Source of the DNA: Geothrix sp. 21YS21S-2
Lineage (GTDB): Bacteria > Acidobacteriota > Holophagae > Holophagales > Holophagaceae
DNA length: 64,000 nucleotides
Assembly: GCF_030846775.1 (NCBI RefSeq)
Contig: NZ_CP132910.1
Location: forward strand, 1,274,001-1,338,000
Direction of reading: 5' to 3'
How positions within the stretch are numbered: the first letter of the stretch is position 1; every line of letters starts with the position of its first letter. Positions 55,931 through 64,000 of the stretch are shown in pieces. The notes beneath the pieces are model-generated. The model was not told the DNA's origin. It was given only the letters and a program-made list of their open reading frames with translations, and ran no database searches. Position numbers and translations under genes: made by a program.

Positions 55931-58713
55931 GCCTGGGCCCGCACCACGTCCCAGCACCGGGGGCACAGGTCCGCGTCCTCGCCCTGGCCCGCGCCGCCCT
56001 TGTGGTTCCAGCAGCGGGGGCACTTGACGCCTCCGTGGGCCGTGACCACCACGTCCAGGTCGGGGGCGGCCTGCAGCTCCAGGCCGCTGATCACCAGGAG
56101 GTCCTGGGGATCCTCGCCCAGGCGCCCCAGCATGGCCAGGTCGGCGTCGGGGACCAGCAGGGTGACCTGGGCGTCCAGGCTGGTGCCGATGGTCTTGGCG
56201 GCCCGGTGGGGCTCCATGGCGGCCTGCACGGCCTGGCGGATCTCCCAGAAGCGGTTCCACTCGGCGGACGCCGCGTGGGGCGTGCCCGCGGGGAAGCGCT
56301 GCTCGAAGATGGAGTCCGTGGTGCCCGGGATGTTCTCCCACACCTCGTCGGCGGTGAACGTGAGGATGGGCGCCAGGAGGGCCGACAGGCCCTGGGCGAG
56401 CTTCCAGCACAGGGTGCGGCAGCTCCTGCGGCGGGCGGATGCGGGTTCGTCGCAGTAGAGGCGGTCCTTGATGATCTCGAAGTACTGGCCGGAGAGCTCC
56501 AGCTGGCAGAAGGAGTGCAGGGCCTGGGCGGCTTCCATGAACTGGTAGTTGCGGTAGGCGGCGGTGACCTGGTTGGCCATGTCGCCGAAGGCGCCCCACA
56601 CCCAGGCGTCCAGGGGCGAGAACTCGCCCTCGGGCACCACGTCCGAAGCGGGATCGAAGTCGGCCACCGCGCCCAGGAGGAAGCGCAGGGTGTTGCGGAT
56701 CTTCCGGTAGGCGTCCGCGGAGCGCTCCAGGATCTCCTTGGAGATGCGGACGTCCTCGTTGTAGTCCACGGAGGCCGTCCACCAGCGGAGGATGTCGGCG
56801 CCCAGGGTCTTCATGATCTCCTCGGGGGTGACCACGTTGCCCAGGCTCTTGCTCATCTTCTGGCCCTTGCCGTCCAGCACGAAACCGTGGGTGACGACGG
56901 TGTCGTAGGGCTTGTCGCCCGTGGCCGCGAGGTTGAAGAGCAGCGAGGAGTGGAACCACCCCCGGTGCTGGTCCGAGCCCTCCAGGTAGATGAACTTGCC
57001 GTAGTCCGCGCGGCTCAGTTCCGGATGGGTGTCGCACACGACGGCGGCGCTCACGCCGGAGTCGATCCACACGTCCAGGATGTCGGTCTCCTTGGCGAAG
57101 GCGTCGGCGCCGCACTTGGCGCACACGGATCCTTCGGGCTTGAGCTGCTCCAGGGGGAGCTCGGCCCAGGCCTCCACCCCGCCCTCCTCGATGGCGGCGG
57201 CGGCCTTGGCGAAGATGTCGGCGGTGGCCAGGGGCTCGCCGCACTCCATGCAGCGAAGCACGGTCAGGGGCGTGCCCCAGGCGCGCTGCCGGGAGATGCA
57301 CCAGTCCGGGCGGCCCGCGATCATGGCATGGATGCGGTTGCGTCCCTGGGCCGGGACCCAGCGGGTGCTCTCGACCCCCTCCAGGCCCAGCTCGCGCAGG
57401 GTCTTGCCCTTGCCGGTGAGCTCGTCGTCCATGGTGATGAACCACTGCTCCGTCGCCCGGAAGAAGATGGGCGTCTTGGTGCGCCAGCAGTGCGGGTAGC
57501 TGTGCGTCAGCATCTCGTCGTGGAGCAGCGCGCCGGACGCCCGCAGGCGCTCCACCACCAGGACGTTGGTGTCGAAGATGTTCTTTCCTTCCAGCTCGGG
57601 GTCGTTCACGTCGGCCGTGAAGCGCCCGTCGGGGCCCACCAGCTGCAGGAGGCCCAGGTGGTGGGCGAGGTTGAAGTCGTCCACGCCGTGGTCGGGGGCC
57701 GTGTGGACCAGGCCCGTGCCGGTGTCGGCGGTGACGTAGTCGGCCAGCAGCACGGGGCTCTCCCGGTCCAGCCAGGCGTGGCGGGCCGTGAGGCTCTGGA
57801 ACGCCTTGCCCTTGCGGATCTCCTTCACGTGGAAGGGGACGCCGAGGCGGCGCTGGAAGTCCTCCTGGAGGGGCACGGCCACCAGGTAGTGGCGGTCCAC
57901 GGCCTGCACCACGGCGTACTCCATGTCGGGGTGCATGGCGATGGCGAGGTTGCTGGGCAGGGTCCAGGGCGTGGTGGTCCAGATGGGGAGGTAGAGGGGC
58001 GTGGGCAGGTGCATGCGCCGGGCCTCCTCGTCGGGCACCGGGAAGGCCACCGTGATCGCGGGGCTGGTCTTGTCTGCGTACTCCACCTCGGCCTCGGCCA
58101 GGGCGGTGCGGGCGCCGTAGCTCCAGTGCACGACCTTGAGCTTGCGGGTGACGGCCCCGCACTCGAAGAGCCTGGCCAGGAGCCGCACGACGTCGGCCTC
58201 GTAGCGGGGCTGCATGGTGATGTAGGGGTCCTCCCAGGCGCCCAGCACGCCCAGGCGCTGGAACCCGGAGCGCTGCGAATCGATCCACTTCTGGGCGTAC
58301 ACCCGGCACTTGGCCAGGAACTCGCTGCGGCTCATCTCCCGGCGCTTGGGGCCCAGGTCGCGCTCCACGGCGTGCTCGATGGGGAGGCCGTGGCAGTCCC
58401 AGCCGGGGATGTACGGGGACTCGTGCCCGTCCAGCCACAGGGACTTGACCACCATGTCCTTGAGGATCTTGTTCAGGGCGTGGCCGATGTGGATGGCCCC
58501 GTTGGCGTACGGGGGGCCGTCATGGAGGATCCTGCGCCCGCTGCCCAGGCCCGCGGCGTTGTCGGCCTTCTTGCGGGCCTCGACCCTGGCGTAGAGGCCT
58601 TCGGCCTTCCATCGCTCGAGCCGCTTGGGTTCCCTCTGGGGCAGGTCCGCCTTCATGGGGAAATCGGTGCGGGGCAGGAAAACGGTATAGCGTTTCCGGG
58701 TCGAGTCGGCCAT
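55927..58713 (-). CDS. ileS: Isoleucyl-tRNA synthetase
   Basis: A 928-residue class I synthetase that charges tRNA-Ile. HIGH is at 75-78, GWDCHGLPIE follows, the editing domain has WTTTPWTLPSN and GTGLVHTAPDHG, the second active-site motif KMSKS is in GKGQKMSKSLGN, and the C-terminal zinc ribbon CPRCWNHKGG...CPRCWDVV is complete. I start at ATG 58713 after GAGG; an in-frame ATG at 58743 adds ten residues with no family match. It is coupled to lspA downstream. Confidence 0.97.
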   Translation of the reverse strand: MADSTRKRYTVFLPRTDFPMKADLPQREPKRLERWKAEGLYARVEARKKADNAAGLGSGRRILHDGPPYANGAIHIGHALNKILKDMVVKSLWLDGHESPYIPGWDCHGLPIEHAVERDLGPKRREMSRSEFLAKCRVYAQKWIDSQRSGFQRLGVLGAWEDPYITMQPRYEADVVRLLARLFECGAVTRKLKVVHWSYGARTALAEAEVEYADKTSPAITVAFPVPDEEARRMHLPTPLYLPIWTTTPWTLPSNLAIAMHPDMEYAVVQAVDRHYLVAVPLQEDFQRRLGVPFHVKEIRKGKAFQSLTARHAWLDRESPVLLADYVTADTGTGLVHTAPDHGVDDFNLAHHLGLLQLVGPDGRFTADVNDPELEGKNIFDTNVLVVERLRASGALLHDEMLTHSYPHCWRTKTPIFFRATEQWFITMDDELTGKGKTLRELGLEGVESTRWVPAQGRNRIHAMIAGRPDWCISRQRAWGTPLTVLRCMECGEPLATADIFAKAAAAIEEGGVEAWAELPLEQLKPEGSVCAKCGADAFAKETDILDVWIDSGVSAAVVCDTHPELSRADYGKFIYLEGSDQHRGWFHSSLLFNLAATGDKPYDTVVTHGFVLDGKGQKMSKSLGNVVTPEEIMKTLGADILRWWTASVDYNEDVRISKEILERSADAYRKIRNTLRFLLGAVADFDPASDVVPEGEFSPLDAWVWGAFGDMANQVTAAYRNYQFMEAAQALHSFCQLELSGQYFEIIKDRLYCDEPASARRRSCRTLCWKLAQGLSALLAPILTFTADEVWENIPGTTDSIFEQRFPAGTPHAASAEWNRFWEIRQAVQAAMEPHRAAKTIGTSLDAQVTLLVPDADLAMLGRLGEDPQDLLVISGLELQAAPDLDVVVTAHGGVKCPRCWNHKGGAGQGEDADLCPRCWDVVRAQA

Positions 58714-58788
58714 GGCGCCCTCGTGCGCTGAGGGGATCCGCACAAGGATCCCGGGGGTTGATCCTCCAGTTAACCAAGGAATCCCGGT

Positions 58789-60357
58789 TCAGTCCAGCCG
58801 GTAGTGGCAGCCCCGGGACACCGGGTTCTGCAGCGCGGCCTTGAAGATGAGCCGGGCGCAGATGATGCCGTTGCGCAGTTCCAGCAGGCTGCGCGACAGG
58901 GGCGCCGCGCGGTAGAAGGCCTCGATGCGGTGGTAGAGGTAGCCCATGTCGCCCCGGCCCCGCGTGAGCCGGTCCCGGGTGCGCACGATGCCCGCGTAGT
59001 TCCACAGGGTGGTGCGGATGCTCGTCCAGTCCTGCTCGATGAGCAGCGGGTCGGGTTCCGGGCCGGGGGGCACGGGCCTCCAGGGTTCCAGGGAGTCCGG
59101 GTCCGGCAGCGCCGTGGTCCGGCTCTCGGCCGCGCAGCTCTCGCCGGCGCGGTAGCCCCACACCAGGCCCTCCAGGAGGGAGGACGAGGCCAGGCGGTTG
59201 GCCCCGTGGACCCCGGTGCAGCTCACCTCGCCCACGGCGAAGAGCCCCGGGAGGCTGGCCCTGCCGTCCAGGTCCACGGCCACGCCGCCGCAGAAGTAGT
59301 GGGCCGCGGGCACGACGGGGATGGGCTGGGAGAGGGGCTCCAGGCCGGCCTTGCGGCACGTGGCCAGGACCGTGGGGAACCTCGCCTCCAGGTCCAGCCG
59401 GGCCTTGAGGGGCTCCAGGTCGAGGTACATGCAGGGCTCCCCCGTGGCCGCCATCTCCTGGAAGATGGCCCGGCTCACCACGTCCCGGGGGGCCAGTTCC
59501 AGGCCTTCGGGGGCGTACCTCCGCATGAAGCGCTCCCCCCTGCCGTTCACCAGGTGCGCGCCCTCGCCGCGCAGGGCCTCGGTGAGCAGCGTCCGCGGCC
59601 TGCCGGGGACATAGAGGGTGGTGGGATGGAACTGGACGTACTCGCAGTTCACGATGCGGGCCGAGGCCCGGTAGGCCGCGGCCAGGCCGTCCCCGGTGGC
59701 CGAGGCCGGGTTGCTCGTGTGGAGGTAGAGGTAGCCCAGGCCGCCGGTGGCCAGGATGGTGCGCTTGGCCAGGCACATGCGCACCACGCCGTCCGGGCTC
59801 AGGCCGTAGGCGCCCCACACCTGGATGGGATCGTAGACGGCCCTCGGGTCCCGGCTGTGGTGGGGGACCGTGAGGAGGTCCACCAGGGAGTGGTTCTCGA
59901 AGATCCGGATCCGCGGGTGGGAACGCACCTTGGCGGTGAGCGCGGTCTGGATGGCCCGGCCCGTGGCGTCCTTCACGTGCCAGATGCGGCGGGCGCTGTG
60001 GGCGGCCTCGGCGGTGGGCTCGGGCTCCAGGGCGCCGGTGTGGTCGAAGTCGACCCCCACCTGCTTCCAGAGGAACTCCTTGCAGAGGATGGGCCCCTGT
60101 TCGGCCAGGAGGGCCACGGCCTCGGGCTTGCAGAGCCCGGCCCCGGCGGCCTCGACGTCCGAGGCCAGGAGTTCGGCGGAGTCGTGGGCGTCCGGGGGCG
60201 GCAGGCCGATGATGCCCCCCTGGGCGTACGCGGTGTTGGATTCCCCCAGGGTGTCCTTGGCCACCACCACCACGTCGGCGCCCAGTTCCGCGGCCCGGAG
60301 CGCCGCCGAACAGCCCGCGATGCCGCCGCCGAGCACGAGTACGTCGCAAGTGATCAC
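58789..60357 (-). CDS. nadB: L-aspartate oxidase
   Basis: NadB oxidises aspartate to iminoaspartate, the first step of de novo NAD synthesis. The 522-residue flavoprotein begins with the FAD-binding fold (VLVLGGGIAGCSAALRAAELG), then SNTAYAQGGI, the ILATGGLGYLY block, EYVQFHPTT, RGEGAHLVN and the C-terminal GEVSCTGVHGANRLASSSLLEGLVWG. The helical C-terminal domain is present. I start at GTG 60357 (overlapping the previous stop as GTGA) after GGGAG; the ATG at 60369 is an alternative. nadA and nadC are not in the window. Confidence 0.94.
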   Translation of the reverse strand: MITCDVLVLGGGIAGCSAALRAAELGADVVVVAKDTLGESNTAYAQGGIIGLPPPDAHDSAELLASDVEAAGAGLCKPEAVALLAEQGPILCKEFLWKQVGVDFDHTGALEPEPTAEAAHSARRIWHVKDATGRAIQTALTAKVRSHPRIRIFENHSLVDLLTVPHHSRDPRAVYDPIQVWGAYGLSPDGVVRMCLAKRTILATGGLGYLYLHTSNPASATGDGLAAAYRASARIVNCEYVQFHPTTLYVPGRPRTLLTEALRGEGAHLVNGRGERFMRRYAPEGLELAPRDVVSRAIFQEMAATGEPCMYLDLEPLKARLDLEARFPTVLATCRKAGLEPLSQPIPVVPAAHYFCGGVAVDLDGRASLPGLFAVGEVSCTGVHGANRLASSSLLEGLVWGYRAGESCAAESRTTALPDPDSLEPWRPVPPGPEPDPLLIEQDWTSIRTTLWNYAGIVRTRDRLTRGRGDMGYLYHRIEAFYRAAPLSRSLLELRNGIICARLIFKAALQNPVSRGCHYRLD

Positions 60358-61130
60358 ATCAGCTCCCATTCGGGCCGGTCGAGGCTCCAGAGGCGTTCCC
60401 AGGGGGGTTCCTCGGCCCGCAGGCCGAATTCGTCCTCCAGGGCCGAAAGGCGTTCCCGCACCAGGTCGAGGGCGGCGCCGTAGGCCACGGTCCCCCAGGG
60501 GGTGGCAAGCTCGCCGCTCCCGCCCAGGGCCTCCACGGCGTCCTCGAAGAGCCCGGCCATGCCGGGCGCGTTCTGGAGCTGGTGGTGGTGGAAGCCGCCC
60601 GCCATGAGGATGAGGCCCTGGAGCCCGGCCTTGAGGGGACCTTCGGCCTCCAGCCAGAGGGGCTCCAGGGCGTCGTGGCATTCGTGGAACAGCGCGGCGT
60701 TGAACAGGGACACGCCCGCCGCCAGGGGATACGCCTCCCCCTCCGGCAGGCCCAGCAGGGCCAGGAGGGTCACGCCGCTGCGCAGGCTCACCAGGGAGGA
60801 GAGCGGGTCCCAGATGCGCTGGGGGACCCATCCCCCGGGGCCCCGGTCGGCGGTGTCGGGGAACCTCGCCAGGGCGTCCCGCCAGGCCCGCCCGGGGTCC
60901 TCCTGGGGGAGCATGGCGCCGGCCCGCGCAAGCAGCTCGGCCTCGGGCAGGCCCCCGGGGAACTCCGCCCGCACCCGGGGGGCGCCCAGGACGGTGGGCC
61001 ACACGAGGAGCGCCCGGTCCGCGGGGTCGGCCAGGGCCGCCTCCAGGCGGGAGCGCAGGAAGCCCAATACCGGCCTCGGCAGCCCGGGCTGACGCTGCCA
61101 GAAGACGGGGGTGCGCGGACCGCAGGCCAT
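60354..61130 (-). CDS. DUF309 domain protein
   Basis: A 258-residue protein with a C-terminal DUF309 domain (from about 140). The family motif is FHECHDALEPLWLEAEGPLKAGLQGLI, followed by AGGFHHHQLQN. The N-terminal 130 residues (MACGPRTPVFWQR...) have no family I can name. The start ATG 61130 shares one base with the exbB stop, and the stop overlaps nadB, so the three form a coupled operon. DUF309 function is unknown; its His and Glu residues suggest metal binding. Confidence 0.8.
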   Translation of the reverse strand: MACGPRTPVFWQRQPGLPRPVLGFLRSRLEAALADPADRALLVWPTVLGAPRVRAEFPGGLPEAELLARAGAMLPQEDPGRAWRDALARFPDTADRGPGGWVPQRIWDPLSSLVSLRSGVTLLALLGLPEGEAYPLAAGVSLFNAALFHECHDALEPLWLEAEGPLKAGLQGLILMAGGFHHHQLQNAPGMAGLFEDAVEALGGSGELATPWGTVAYGAALDLVRERLSALEDEFGLRAEEPPWERLWSLDRPEWELM

Positions 61131-61831
61131 CAGGTGAAGTTTCGTTCGGAGACGCCGATGAACTCGAGGGAGAAGTCGTCCAGCTCGGTCTGCCAGTGCT
61201 TGAGCTGGCCCTGGAAGAAGTTGTAGGCCATCAGGGCGGGGATGGCGGCCACCAGGCCCAGGGCCGTGGCAACCAGGGCCTCGGAGATGCCGGGGGCCAC
61301 CGTGGCGAGGCTGGCGTTGCCCGCCGTGCCGATGCCGTGGAAGGCGTCGATGATGCCCCACACCGTCCCGAACAGGCCCACGAAGGGGCTCACGGCCGCG
61401 ATGGTGGCCAGGATGCCCAGGTAGTTCTCCATGCGCCCCATCTCCACGACCGAGGCGCGCTGGAGGCAGCGTTCCACGGCCTCCATGCTCTTGATCTGGG
61501 CCTTCTGCCCCGCGGGGCCCGGGGCGGGACGGAGCTGGTAGTTGACTTCGGAGAAGCCGGCGGTGAACAGGCCCACGAGGGGGCTCATGGTGTAGTCCGC
61601 GGCCCGGCCCTTGAGCTCGCCCCAGTTGGTGGTCTTGCGGAAGACGGCGCGGAACCGCTCGGTGACGCCCTTGCTGCGGCTGAGCAGGATCGCCTTCTGC
61701 ACGATGATGACCCAGCTGGTGATGGAGAAGGCTCCCAGGATCAGCAGCACCACCCGGGCCACGGTGCCCGCGTGGAGCACCACTTCCCAAAGGTTGACGC
61801 CCTGCCCCGCGATCAGGCCCAAGTAAGCCAT
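61130..61831 (-). CDS. MotA/TolQ/ExbB proton channel family protein
   Basis: A 233-residue membrane protein with helices at about 17-40, 134-156 and 170-192. The ExbB/TolQ core is seen in VSPFVGLFGTVWGIIDAF and ISEALVATALGLVAAIPALMAYN. Such proteins form a proton channel with an ExbD/TolR partner that powers TonB or TolA. No exbD/tolR gene is next to it; DUF309 and nadB follow instead. The start ATG 61831 is set by a strong AGGAGG. Whether it serves Tol or Ton cannot be told. Confidence 0.9.
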   Translation of the reverse strand: MAYLGLIAGQGVNLWEVVLHAGTVARVVLLILGAFSITSWVIIVQKAILLSRSKGVTERFRAVFRKTTNWGELKGRAADYTMSPLVGLFTAGFSEVNYQLRPAPGPAGQKAQIKSMEAVERCLQRASVVEMGRMENYLGILATIAAVSPFVGLFGTVWGIIDAFHGIGTAGNASLATVAPGISEALVATALGLVAAIPALMAYNFFQGQLKHWQTELDDFSLEFIGVSERNFT

Positions 61832-61940
61832 GATTCCTCCTAGGGAAGTGATTCTACCAAGGCTCGCGGTCCGGTAGGGCAACGGATACACTTGCAGGAG
61901 CGCTCCCGTGCGCAAGACTGTCATCAGCGAGAGGTAGGAT

Positions 61941-63296
61941 ATGCAAGTTCTGGTCATCGGCACTGGATATGTGGGCCTTGTGGCCGCGGCTGGCTTCGCC
62001 GAAGCCGGGCACCGCGTGCTGGGCATCGACACCGACGCGGGGAAGATCGCGAAGATCCGCCAGGGCGTCTCGCCCATCTACGAGCCCGGGCTGGACGAGC
62101 TGCTGGCGAAGCACCAGGCCTCCGGGGCCCTGTCGTTCAGCCTCGACCTCAGGGACGGCATCGCCGCCGCCGACGCCGCCTTCATCTGCGTGGGCACGCC
62201 CCAGAGCGAGGACGGCAGCGCCGACCTGCAATACGTCCTCTCCGTGGCCGGCGCCATCGGCTCCGCCATGGGCCTGCGGCCCGCGGACGCCCCGCCCCTG
62301 GTCGTGGTGGACAAGAGCACCGTGCCCGTGGGCACCGCCGCCCGGGTCCACGCGGCCATCGCGGCCCGCACGGACCGCGCCTTCGAGGTGGTCTCCAACC
62401 CCGAATTCCTTCGCGAGGGCTGCGCCATCGACGACTTCATCCGGCCCGACCGCGTCGTGGTGGGCTGCAGGACGGACCACGCCGCCGGGATCATGAAGGG
62501 GCTCTACGCGAAGTTCCTCGAGGCGAGCTCCGGCCAGTGGCTCCGCATGGATCCGCCCAGCGCCGAGCTCACCAAGTACGCCGCCAACGCCATGCTCGCC
62601 CTGCGCATCAGCTTCATCAACGAGATCGCCGGCCTGTGCGAGAAGGTGGGCGCCGACGTCGATTTCGTCAAGCAGGGCATCGGCAGCGACCACCGCATCG
62701 GCAAGTACTTCCTGAATCCCGGGCCCGGTTTCGGCGGCAGCTGCTTCCCCAAGGACCTCCAGGCCCTGCTCAAGGTGGGCCGGGAGAACGCCCACCCCCT
62801 GCGTGCCCTGGAGGCCACGGTGGAAGCCAACCGCCACCAGAAGCAGGTGCTGGCCCTGAAGGTGCGCGCCCACTTCGGGTGCGCCTCGGGCAGCCCCGCG
62901 CCGCTGGCGGGCCGGAAATTCGCCCTGTGGGGCCTGGCCTTCAAGGCCCACACCGACGACATCCGGGAGGCCATGTCCATGGAGCTCATCGACAGCCTCA
63001 CGGCCCTGGGCGCCCGGGTCGTGGTGCACGACTTCGAGGCCATGGACAACGTGAGGGCGAAACTGGGGGACCGGGTGGAGTACGCCGCGGACTTCATGGA
63101 AGCCTGCGCCGGGGCCGACGCCCTCCTCATCGCCACCGAGTGGCCCCAGTACGCGGCGGCCGACCTCCCGAAGGTCGCGGGCCTCCTCAAGGGAAAGGTG
63201 ATGTTCGACGGACGCAACCTCTTCCGCCCGGAAGCCATGAAGGCCGCCGGCTGGACGTACCACTCCATCGGCCGGGTAACTGTCTACCCTGTATAA
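61941..63296 (+). CDS. ugd: UDP-glucose 6-dehydrogenase
   Basis: A 451-residue enzyme that oxidises UDP-glucose to UDP-glucuronate for surface polysaccharides. It has the NAD-binding start MQVLVIGTGYVGLVAAAGFAE, the block ICVGTPQSEDG, VVDKSTVPVGT, VVSNPEFLREGCA, the catalytic Cys in PGFGGSCFPKDL and the C-terminal domain (LWGLAFKAHTDDIREA). The start follows GAGAGGTAGG. It is divergent from exbB and about 95 bases before tatA, with a hairpin between. Confidence 0.96.
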   Translation: MQVLVIGTGYVGLVAAAGFAEAGHRVLGIDTDAGKIAKIRQGVSPIYEPGLDELLAKHQASGALSFSLDLRDGIAAADAAFICVGTPQSEDGSADLQYVLSVAGAIGSAMGLRPADAPPLVVVDKSTVPVGTAARVHAAIAARTDRAFEVVSNPEFLREGCAIDDFIRPDRVVVGCRTDHAAGIMKGLYAKFLEASSGQWLRMDPPSAELTKYAANAMLALRISFINEIAGLCEKVGADVDFVKQGIGSDHRIGKYFLNPGPGFGGSCFPKDLQALLKVGRENAHPLRALEATVEANRHQKQVLALKVRAHFGCASGSPAPLAGRKFALWGLAFKAHTDDIREAMSMELIDSLTALGARVVVHDFEAMDNVRAKLGDRVEYAADFMEACAGADALLIATEWPQYAAADLPKVAGLLKGKVMFDGRNLFRPEAMKAAGWTYHSIGRVTVYPV

Positions 63297-63324
63297 ACTT
63301 ACCCCCACGGTTCCATTTCATGCC

Positions 63325-63346
63325 AACCTGACATCGGCGTCAGGTT
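63325..63346 (+). other. Hairpin between ugd and tatA
   Basis: AACCTGAC-6-GTCAGGTT is a perfect eight-base stem. No T-run follows, so it is not a standard terminator; it could be a Rho-assisted end or a processing site. Confidence 0.35.
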
Positions 63347-63392
63347 CCCGGTGGGGCCTCGAAGCCACTTACCAGACCAAGGAGAAGGAAGC

Positions 63393-63581
63393 ATGGGCAA
63401 TCTCGGTTTGACTGAAATGCTGCTGATCGGCATCCTGCTGCTGATATTTTTCGGCCCCTCCAAGCTCCCCGAACTCGGCAAGGCACTGGGCAAGGGCATC
63501 CAGGAATTCAAGAAGGCCAGCCGCGAGATCACCGACTCGGTCAAGGACGACGTGAACAGCAACACGTCCGAGAAGAAATAG
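63393..63581 (+). CDS. tatA: Sec-independent translocase protein TatA
   Basis: A 62-residue TatA/E protein: short N-terminus, one membrane helix (about 8-22, TEMLLIGILLLIFFGP), the FGPSKLPELGKALG hinge and amphipathic helix, and a charged tail. TatA multimers form the pore of the twin-arginine pathway, which exports folded proteins. The start ATG 63393 follows GGAGAAGGA. tatC begins 24 bases downstream; no tatB is seen between them. Confidence 0.95.
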   Translation: MGNLGLTEMLLIGILLLIFFGPSKLPELGKALGKGIQEFKKASREITDSVKDDVNSNTSEKK

Positions 63582-63605
63582 GGCGGGGCGCCCGACCTCG
63601 CCTCC

Positions 63606-64000
63606 ATGACGACACCCGACACGCCTCCCAATCAGATGTCCTTCTGGGAGCACCTGCATGAACTGCGGGTGCGGCTCATCCGCAGCATTCTGATCGTCGC
63701 GGGGGCCTTCGCCCTCACCTACTTCTTCCGTTTCCGGCTGATGACCTGGGCCCAGAAGCCCTTCATGGAGACGTTCAAGAGCCACGCCATCGCCCAGGCC
63801 CAGGCCGCCCACCAGCCGATCCCCACGGTCTTCGACCCCTTCGCCTACACCAGCCTCACCGAGCCCTTCTTCTCCCTCATGAGGCTTTCCATCTGGGCGG
63901 CCATCTTCGTGGCGGCGCCCTTCCTCTTCGGCCAGCTCTGGGGCTTCATCAAGCCCGGGCTCTACAGCCGCGAGCGGCGCTTCGCCATCCCCTTCGTGCT
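63606..64000 (+). CDS. tatC: Sec-independent translocase protein TatC (5' part, runs off window)
   Basis: The frame from ATG 63606 stays open to the window end (about 131 residues). It begins TTPDTPPNQMSFWEHLHELRVRLIRS, where the E-HL-ELR motif is the signature N-terminus of TatC. The first membrane helix (about 28-45) follows, then a periplasmic loop of about 55 residues with FDPFAYTSLTEPFFSLM, and the second helix (AAIFVAAPFLFGQLWGFIKPGL). The loop is long, with an insert like SHAIAQAQAAHQP. TatC recognises twin-arginine signals. Confidence 0.94.
   Translation, partial: MTTPDTPPNQMSFWEHLHELRVRLIRSILIVAGAFALTYFFRFRLMTWAQKPFMETFKSHAIAQAQAAHQPIPTVFDPFAYTSLTEPFFSLMRLSIWAAIFVAAPFLFGQLWGFIKPGLYSRERRFAIPFV

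Overview
The window is a high-GC (by eye about 68-70%), densely coded bacterial chromosome segment. The gene set (PilMNOPQ-type assembly genes with a secretin carrying N-terminal TPRs, S9/M16/S46/M28 secreted peptidases, YicC, RadA, SMC, TatA/TatC, ExbB) and its sequence style suggest an Acidobacteriota member of the Holophagae (Geothrix/Holophaga/Mesoterricola type). That placement is an inference; no rRNA gene is present to confirm it.

Layout. 1-1149: end of a group II (IIC-like) intron with the 5' part of its reverse transcriptase, inserted in a palindromic repeat behind yicC. 1254-7519: yicC, radA and smc on the minus strand. 7676-18285: two tandem copies of a six-gene pilus/secretion assembly operon (PilM-, PilN-, PilO-, PilP-, secretin PilQ- and pseudopilin-like), the second copy having a cohesin-like domain added to its secretin. 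18371-21729: tRNA-Leu(CAG), rpsO with a clear terminator, NUDIX hydrolase, YciO/Sua5 protein and M28 peptidase. 21745-24989: mgsA, rho, an alpha/beta hydrolase and a SixA-like phosphatase on the minus strand. 25127-27254: DEAD-box type helicase and HAD hydrolase. 27169-29905: a blaI / M56-TonB / Sel1-lipoprotein operon with a 20-bp operator set exactly in the promoter spacer. 30003-34599: Fic protein, PBP1A and nadK.

34605-36616 is a mobile block: an IS110/IS1111-family element with 13-bp subterminal inverted repeats and a candidate guide (bridge) RNA, directly abutting a nested-hairpin MITE-like element. Together they fill the space between convergent nadK and truB. 36615-42518 is housekeeping (truB-rbfA, methyltransferase, pgk-tpiA, zinc-ribbon protein, DAHP synthase). 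42598-45901 is more accessory: a TolB-like beta-propeller lipoprotein, an AT-rich B-lectin gene that looks acquired, a Ser/Gly-rich orphan and a DUF1003 membrane protein. 45903-53209 is a minus-strand run of large exported peptidases (S9, M16, S46). 53293-55291 is a full-length copy of the same group II intron, again in a palindromic repeat, behind lspA. 55430-61831 holds lspA, ileS, nadB, a DUF309 protein and exbB/tolQ. 61941-64000 carries UDP-glucose dehydrogenase, tatA and the start of tatC, which runs off the window.

The most interesting parts are the tandem pilus-operon duplication with its asymmetric cohesin-like domain, the IS1111/bridge-RNA/MITE block, and the two intron copies homed to the same type of palindrome.
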